From NCBI GenBank assembly GCA_902363875.1, contig CABJBO010000007.1, positions 1-64,000 of the forward strand: a DNA stretch of 64,000 bases. The letters are read 5' to 3'. Below the pieces are notes generated by a model. It was not told the origin of the DNA. It saw nothing but the letters and a program-made list of their open reading frames with translations, and made no database searches. Positions within the stretch are counted from its first letter, which is position 1. Every line of letters begins with the position of its first letter. Positions 59,822 through 64,000 of this stretch are shown one piece after another. A program made the translations under genes and the position numbers. Source of the DNA: Coriobacteriaceae bacterium. Lineage in GTDB: Bacteria > Actinomycetota > Coriobacteriia > Coriobacteriales > Coriobacteriaceae.

Positions 59822-60364
59822 ATGAAAAAGCTCGAAAACGATGCGCTGCTGAGCCGTCGCGCTGCACTTGGCGCATTCGCCACTGTTGCCTTGGGGACTG
59901 CCAGTCTTCTTGCCGGTTGCGGTAGCGATAAGGCGACCGTCGCCGAGGATGCCGGCGATGGCGTCAAGAAGGAAGAGACGAAGAAGGAAGAACAGCCTAC
60001 GACTGACCTGGCTGTTGGCACGACGGTGACCACGACTGCTGGCCTTTCCGTCGTCGTCGATTCCGTTCAGCCCGGCCTCACAAATTATGACGGTTCGACC
60101 ATGACGGGCATTCACGTCACGTACGTCAACAATGGCGATGAGGGCGCAGATTACAATATCTACGACTGGAAGGGCGAGGACGCCAACGGTGCGCAGCAGA
60201 ACCAGGGTTATTACAGCGAGGGTTCCGATGAGCTGCAGTCTGGTACCCTTGCCGCCGGTGGCTCCGTGGCGGGCAATATCTACTTTGATGGTGACATCAA
60301 GAAGGCTCTCTATTTTGCCAACGTGTTTGATAAGTCTGCCGCTGCAAGCTGGGTGCTGGCCTAA
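59822..60364 (+). CDS. Lipoprotein with DUF4352-like domain
   Basis: 180 aa. SRRAALGAF (a Tat-like twin-arginine segment) and lipobox LAGC mark a lipoprotein signal. A Lys/Glu-rich linker precedes a beta-sandwich domain (about 60-180, VDSVQPGL, MTGIHVTYVNNGDE, AAGGSVAGNIYFDG) of DUF4352 type, common in surface proteins that bind ligands or partners. It heads a cluster with an HTH regulator and a membrane kinase. Translation looks controlled by the upstream hairpin. Confidence 0.82.
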   Translation: MKKLENDALLSRRAALGAFATVALGTASLLAGCGSDKATVAEDAGDGVKKEETKKEEQPTTDLAVGTTVTTTAGLSVVVDSVQPGLTNYDGSTMTGIHVTYVNNGDEGADYNIYDWKGEDANGAQQNQGYYSEGSDELQSGTLAAGGSVAGNIYFDGDIKKALYFANVFDKSAAASWVLA

Positions 60365-60403
60365 CATGTCGCTACCGTTGCGCCGTATGGGAGGTGAGGC
60401 CGC

Positions 60404-60826
60404 GTGCCCGATAAAAAGCTGACGGACGAGTTGCTCAACGAGCTTCTTGATGCGCCGAGTATCGATGGCTATATCAAGAAGCACGACTTTGCCGCCCCGT
60501 CGCTTTCGGATTACTTAAAGCAGTTGCTGCAAGAGAAGGGGCTCGAGCGTTCGCGCGTGGTGCGTATGGCCGACCTCAACGAGACCTTTGGCTATCAGAT
60601 CTTTACCGGCTCGCGCAATCCGAGCCGCAATAAGGTGCTGCAGATTGCCTTTGCAATGGCGCTGTCGATGAAAGAGACCAACCGCGCCCTGACGGCTGCC
60701 GGAGTGAGCGTCCTCAACTGCAAGGACCGTCGCGATGCAATCATTATCTTTTGCATCGACCGTGGCTGTAGCCTCCAAAAGGTCAATGAAGAACTGTATC
60801 GCTTTGGCGAGGAAACTGTGAGTTAG
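60404..60826 (+). CDS. Helix-turn-helix regulator
   Basis: 140 aa from GTG 60404, with GGGAGGTGAGG upstream. The XRE-type helix-turn-helix covers about residues 32-95 (SDYLKQLLQEKGLERSRVVRMADLNETFGYQIFTGSRNPSRNKVLQIAFAM, in part). The C-terminal part (ALTAAGVSVLNCKDRRDAIIIFCIDRGCS) is a small helical add-on. It lies between the lipoprotein and kinase genes, and its target is unknown. Confidence 0.8.
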   Translation: MPDKKLTDELLNELLDAPSIDGYIKKHDFAAPSLSDYLKQLLQEKGLERSRVVRMADLNETFGYQIFTGSRNPSRNKVLQIAFAMALSMKETNRALTAAGVSVLNCKDRRDAIIIFCIDRGCSLQKVNEELYRFGEETVS

Positions 60827-60877
60827 TGGCCGATGGCTGAGTCGGTTGTGTCACCAGAACAACCATGCAAACGAACG

Positions 60878-60907
60878 GGGTGCGGACAACATGGGGTGTC
60901 CGCACCC
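60878..60907 (+). terminator. Hairpin before the kinase gene
   Basis: GGGTGCGGACA (60878-60888) pairs perfectly with TGTCCGCACCC (60897-60907). No T-run follows, so partial termination or an RNA stability element is more likely than a full terminator. Confidence 0.55.
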
Positions 60908-60913
60908 TGCGTT

Positions 60914-62326
60914 ATGATGAACGCTATGGATACTCAGAGCCCAACATATTCCGATGACGAGCTGACTGCTTCGCTTGTCGAGCATTTGGCGTCGCTCGAC
61001 CGCGATGACAGCTATCGTGTGGAGCGCGTGCTCAAGCTCTCGGATGTCGAGACGACCGAACTCGTCTATTTTGAGGGCTCTGGTGGCGGGTCTCTCGGCC
61101 CCTTTGTCCGCAAGCGCATCGATGCTTCGGTGCAGATTGGCGGAGCTTATGAGCGCCTGTTTGCGGCCCAGCGCGCCGGTCGTCGTTTTGAGCACTTGCC
61201 CCGAATCGTCGATTGCCGCCGTGTGGGCGACGAGCTCGACGTGGTGATGGAGTATGTCGAAGGCGAGACACTCGAGGCGTTGGTGGGACGCTTGGGGGCG
61301 ACGCCCGATTATGCCCGCGGGCTGTATCCCGTTTTGTGTGAAGCGGTGGGCGAGCTGCATGCTGGTTTTGCAGCTGCGGGGGAGCCGGAGGTACCGGTAA
61401 TCCACCGCGACCTTAAACCCTCGAACATCATTGTATCGGGCGTGAGGTATGCGGCCGATGCCGGCATGACCTTTTCCTCGCTGGTGATTATCGACCTGGG
61501 AATCGCGCGCGTTTGGCGCGATGGCGCCGATGCCGACACCGTCAAATTTGGCACGCGTTCTTATGCGCCGCCCGAGCAGTTTGGGTTTGGGCAGACGAGC
61601 GTCCGGAGCGATATTTACGCGCTTGGCGCGCTGCTGTTCTTTTGCCTGACGGGAACTGACCCCAAACCGGGGCGGGACATACGTGAGCAATGCGAGTCGC
61701 ACGGTATGCCAACCCCGCTTGCCGATGCGGTTTGCATGGCGATGGCGCTCGATCCGGCTAAGCGCTTTGCGAGCGCAAAGGCGCTGGGGCATGCTGCGCG
61801 TGCGGCGTATGAGCTATGTCTCCCTGCACCGTCGCCCGCGACCTTTTCTGCTGTCAGTGTGCCCCGGGTCGTGGCGTCGCAGGTGCAGCGGGTACAGCAG
61901 CCGGTTGCCCTCACGCTTCCGGCTTCTGCAAACCGGCGTTCGATCGTCTCCCCCGTGACGTCCAAATGCGCGCGTCTGCTCTCGCGTATCCCCGAGCCCG
62001 TGGGGCGCATATGGAACGGATGCGTCTATGCGACAACATTGTTGCTGCTGATGGGCAGCCATTTTGCGGTATTTACGCCGACGGGCGAAAACAGAAACTA
62101 TCCAACGTGGTTTTTGGCACTTGAGTATTTCTTTATGGTCGATGGCTTGGTGCTGCTTATTACGTTTGGCATGCTCGACCGCCGCAGGCTTCGGCGTCGC
62201 TTTCCCGTGCTCGATCGGTATCGGGGGAGTGCTTTTGTCGAACTATGGTTCAAGGCGCTCGGGTTTATGTTTGCCGTCATGTGCGTCGTCGTTGTTATCG
62301 GCAATGCGACCGGTGTCGTCTCTTAG
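60914..62326 (+). CDS. Membrane Ser/Thr protein kinase
   Basis: About 470 aa. Kinase motifs are present: candidate VAIK-type Lys67 in FVRKRID, catalytic HRDLKPSN (164-171), DLG (194-196) in place of DFG, and SYAPPEQF in the activation segment. Three hydrophobic helices follow near the C-terminus (about 380-465). The glycine loop is weak. It probably phosphorylates a partner such as the adjacent HTH regulator. The start is uncertain: ATG 60926 or 60833 are in frame, none with a strong ribosome site. Confidence 0.8.
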   Translation: MMNAMDTQSPTYSDDELTASLVEHLASLDRDDSYRVERVLKLSDVETTELVYFEGSGGGSLGPFVRKRIDASVQIGGAYERLFAAQRAGRRFEHLPRIVDCRRVGDELDVVMEYVEGETLEALVGRLGATPDYARGLYPVLCEAVGELHAGFAAAGEPEVPVIHRDLKPSNIIVSGVRYAADAGMTFSSLVIIDLGIARVWRDGADADTVKFGTRSYAPPEQFGFGQTSVRSDIYALGALLFFCLTGTDPKPGRDIREQCESHGMPTPLADAVCMAMALDPAKRFASAKALGHAARAAYELCLPAPSPATFSAVSVPRVVASQVQRVQQPVALTLPASANRRSIVSPVTSKCARLLSRIPEPVGRIWNGCVYATTLLLLMGSHFAVFTPTGENRNYPTWFLALEYFFMVDGLVLLITFGMLDRRRLRRRFPVLDRYRGSAFVELWFKALGFMFAVMCVVVVIGNATGVVS

Positions 62327-62332
62327 ATAATC

Positions 62333-62362
62333 GAAAAGGGGCCCCGCTTGGGGCCCCTTTGC
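62333..62362. terminator. Bidirectional terminator
   Basis: AAAAGGGGCCCC and GGGGCCCCTTT around GCTT form a 10-12-bp stem between the convergent kinase and hydrolase genes. Confidence 0.85.
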
Positions 62363-62370
62363 AGTTGCAC

Positions 62371-63504
62371 TTAAATACGGTTCATTTGATTGGCGACCTT
62401 GTTGTACCAGTCCTGCCACGTGGGCGGGCAGTACTTCTTGGCGGCTGCCGGGGTAAGCGTGGAGCCATAGTTGGCGCCCAGGTAAGCAACGTGGGCGGAG
62501 ACAGCCTCGCTCCAGCTGCCAAAGCTACGCCAGCCACCGCCGCGGGCACTCCAGCCCCAGGCGTTATAGGAGCCGGCGCAATAGAGGCCCTTACTGCTCT
62601 CGATGCAGGCGATAGCGGGGGACCAACGGGGATCGACGCCGGTGTTCCAGGCGGCGACGGCAAAGTTATAGCCCTGGCCTGCCATAGGGGAGCCGGCGAG
62701 GTAGTTGTCGATGCGGCTCGTCCACTCGTTAATAAACGAGTCGTAATCGGAATTGCCGCTGTTGGAGTTGTTCACCGTGGTGTCGATGGTGGTGTTGGAG
62801 TTGGTGGCCTGACTGCTGGAGTTATTGCCACTCACGCCGGTACCCGAGATCTTCTCGGCGGCAGCAGCTTTGTCGGCCTCGAGCTTAGCCAGTTCGGCGG
62901 CATTTTCCTGCTCAGCCTTTGCCTGCGCCTCGCTGCGGAGCTGCTGTGCCTGGGCTAGCGCGTCCTCGGCATTCTTTTGCTCGCCCTCGAGCTGAGACTT
63001 GGCCTGATCGAGCTCGGTTTTGTTCTGCTCGAGCTCGGTTTGCATCTTGTTAAGCTCTTCGATCTCGTCGACGCTCGAGCTCGTAATCTGGTTGGTGTAT
63101 TTGCAGGTGGTGATAAAGTCACCCAAGCTCTGCGTGTTTACCAGGAAGCTCACGATGGGGCTGGTGCCCTTCTGGTACTTATACAGATCGCGCATGGCGG
63201 AGCTTGCCTTGGCCTGCTGCTCGGGTAGCTCGGCCTCAATCTTATCGATGTTCGCCTCATTGGAGTCGATCTGCTTTTGCAGATCCTCGAGCTTGGTTCG
63301 AGCGTCGTTGTAGGCGCTCGTAGCGTCCTCGATTTTTTTCTGGGCGGCGGAAAGCTGATCCTGCGTTGCCTGCGAGGCGGCATAGGCCGCGACGGGGGAG
63401 AGCATCGGCGTGGCCGTCAGCGCGACGGCGAGCGCGGCGCTCGTGATGATACGAGCCGGCTTCGACGCGATGAGCGCTGCGGTGCGATGATTCGAATGCT
63501 GCAT
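62371..63504 (-). CDS. Secreted coiled-coil cell-wall hydrolase candidate
   Basis: 377 aa. A signal peptide (about 1-42, ending AYA) is followed by a long coiled coil (about 43-235, PcsB/CwlO-like, with SFLVNTQSLGDFITTCKY) and a low-complexity Ser/Asn linker. The C-terminal domain (about 260-377) contains PRWSPAIACIESSKGLYCAG, where Glu in a lysozyme-like fold would be catalytic. It likely cuts peptidoglycan, perhaps in cell separation. AGAGGGA lies before ATG 63504. Confidence 0.8.
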   Translation of the reverse strand: MQHSNHRTAALIASKPARIITSAALAVALTATPMLSPVAAYAASQATQDQLSAAQKKIEDATSAYNDARTKLEDLQKQIDSNEANIDKIEAELPEQQAKASSAMRDLYKYQKGTSPIVSFLVNTQSLGDFITTCKYTNQITSSSVDEIEELNKMQTELEQNKTELDQAKSQLEGEQKNAEDALAQAQQLRSEAQAKAEQENAAELAKLEADKAAAAEKISGTGVSGNNSSSQATNSNTTIDTTVNNSNSGNSDYDSFINEWTSRIDNYLAGSPMAGQGYNFAVAAWNTGVDPRWSPAIACIESSKGLYCAGSYNAWGWSARGGGWRSFGSWSEAVSAHVAYLGANYGSTLTPAAAKKYCPPTWQDWYNKVANQMNRI

Positions 63505-63926
63505 CCAGTCCCTCTGCAATCAATCGTAGGTTATTGGTCGAGCTGTATTCTACTACTGCTTTCGACCTCAACTTGAACCTTAAAGGTTCTAAAGGGTCAA
63601 GTTGAACTTGAGGCTTTGGCTTTGACCTGCAGTTATAGTGAATTGTTGAGAAACCATAGAGTTCAACTTTAACGTTACGGAACCCTGTCCGAGAGGGTTT
63701 TTGTTTATCAAAAGTCGCCTCACGTGGGGAAAGATGCAATCGGCGGCAAGAAATGAGACTTGGCGACGTCAATGCCCGGCATGGGTGTCGGGGGAGTTGC
63801 CAGGCTGTTTCGCCTCGTTTGCCATAGATACGGTGGAGCTTTGGGTGCCGGCGGCTCGGCACGCTAGAATAAATCAGTTGCACAAAGACCGCCCGTCGTG
63901 TGGGCAGTTCATGATAGGAAGTTTCC
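63505..63926. other. Palindrome-rich intergenic region
   Basis: GAACCTTAAAGGTTC (63575-63589) and TCAAGTTGAACTTGA (63597-63611) are perfect 15-bp odd palindromes, 7 bp apart, next to TCAACTTGA. A TATAGT (63634-63639) and a terminator-like AACCCT/AGGGTT hairpin with T-run (63681-63703) lie downstream on the plus strand. The last 220 bp show only a weak TAGAAT (63865-63870) ahead of the final gene. Confidence 0.55.
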
Positions 63927-64000
63927 ATGGCATTGCAGTTTACAGAGCGCGAGTTTATTCCCGTGCTGCTCGGCGGCGACATCAACGCGTATTCGGTGGC
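63927..64000 (+). CDS. Start of a gene running off the window, possible ATP-grasp ligase
   Basis: Twenty-four codons are visible (MALQFTEREFIPVLLGGDIN and on), with AGGAAG 8 bp before ATG 63927. The opening PVLLGGDINAYS resembles ATP-grasp carboxylate-amine ligases I remember from this group. Too short to be sure. Confidence 0.45.
   Translation, partial: MALQFTEREFIPVLLGGDINAYSV

Noticed and set aside
1-64000. CRISPR arrays, insertion sequences, prophage or integrase genes
   Set aside because: No regularly spaced repeats, transposase or integrase motifs were seen on either strand.

Overview
This window reads as a chromosomal segment of a strictly anaerobic, GC-rich gut actinobacterium of the Coriobacteriia. 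Collinsella is the likely genus, inferred from remembered protein character and not from a search. Supporting signs are the class III (oxygen-sensitive) ribonucleotide reductase pair, L-lactate dehydrogenase, short-chain flavodoxin with a DUF3793 partner, an SdpR/SdpI pair, strong GGAGG ribosome sites, GTG/TTG starts and no respiratory genes. Almost everything is housekeeping or metabolism. I saw no integrase, transposase, phage module or CRISPR array.

Layout. 1-6.2 kb: six tRNA genes (Leu-GAG, three identical Gly-GCC, Cys-GCA, Val-GAC) interleaved with a partner-switching signalling pair (PAS-GAF-PP2C phosphatase, then a STAS-HATPase fusion) and a GH13 alpha-glucosidase. 6.2-10.1 kb: nrdD and nrdG with an NrdR-type operator, a long structured leader and two very long inverted repeats. 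10.1-18.3 kb: folE-HD-folB, a zinc peptidase and a dipeptidase, a SlyD-like/UreE-like pair, a frameshifted HAD gene, a PerR-like regulator, acylphosphatase, an oxidoreductase and RNase HI. 18.4-21 kb: a LysR regulator divergent from metY, whose leader carries a short Cys-containing ORF. 21-29 kb: a secreted protein, panE, an aldo/keto reductase with ferredoxin centres, nfo and a three-gene amino-acid ABC transporter. 29-33 kb: flavodoxin/DUF3793, a metal-binding HMA protein with a CsoR-like operator, and a LexA-boxed Y-family polymerase. 33-42.5 kb: pgi, two HAD phosphatases, TatD, TcdA, SdpR/SdpI and EttA. 42.7-44.3 kb: an AT-rich two-gene exported protease/lipoprotein insert. 44.3-53.7 kb: two low-complexity proteins, nadE, an aminotransferase, ldh, a DUF2974 lipase-like gene flanked by direct repeats, and a nucleoid-associated protein. 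53.9-59.7 kb: lysine/diaminopimelate biosynthesis under a lysine riboswitch, with lysA and dapA fused in frame and an M20 deacetylase opposite. 59.8-64 kb: a lipoprotein / HTH regulator / membrane Ser-Thr kinase cluster, a cell-wall hydrolase and the start of a further gene.

How parts work together. dapA, dapB, dapH, the M20 deacetylase, lysA and possibly the aminotransferase at 49 kb would make the N-acetyl branch of the diaminopimelate pathway. pgi, ldh, the alpha-glucosidase and the HAD phosphatases fit a saccharolytic fermenter. The most unusual features are the LysA-DapA fusion, the STAS-HATPase fusion beside its likely phosphatase, the ribosome-site-burying hairpin before the lipoprotein/kinase cluster, and a set of long, near-perfect intergenic inverted repeats of unrelated sequence.
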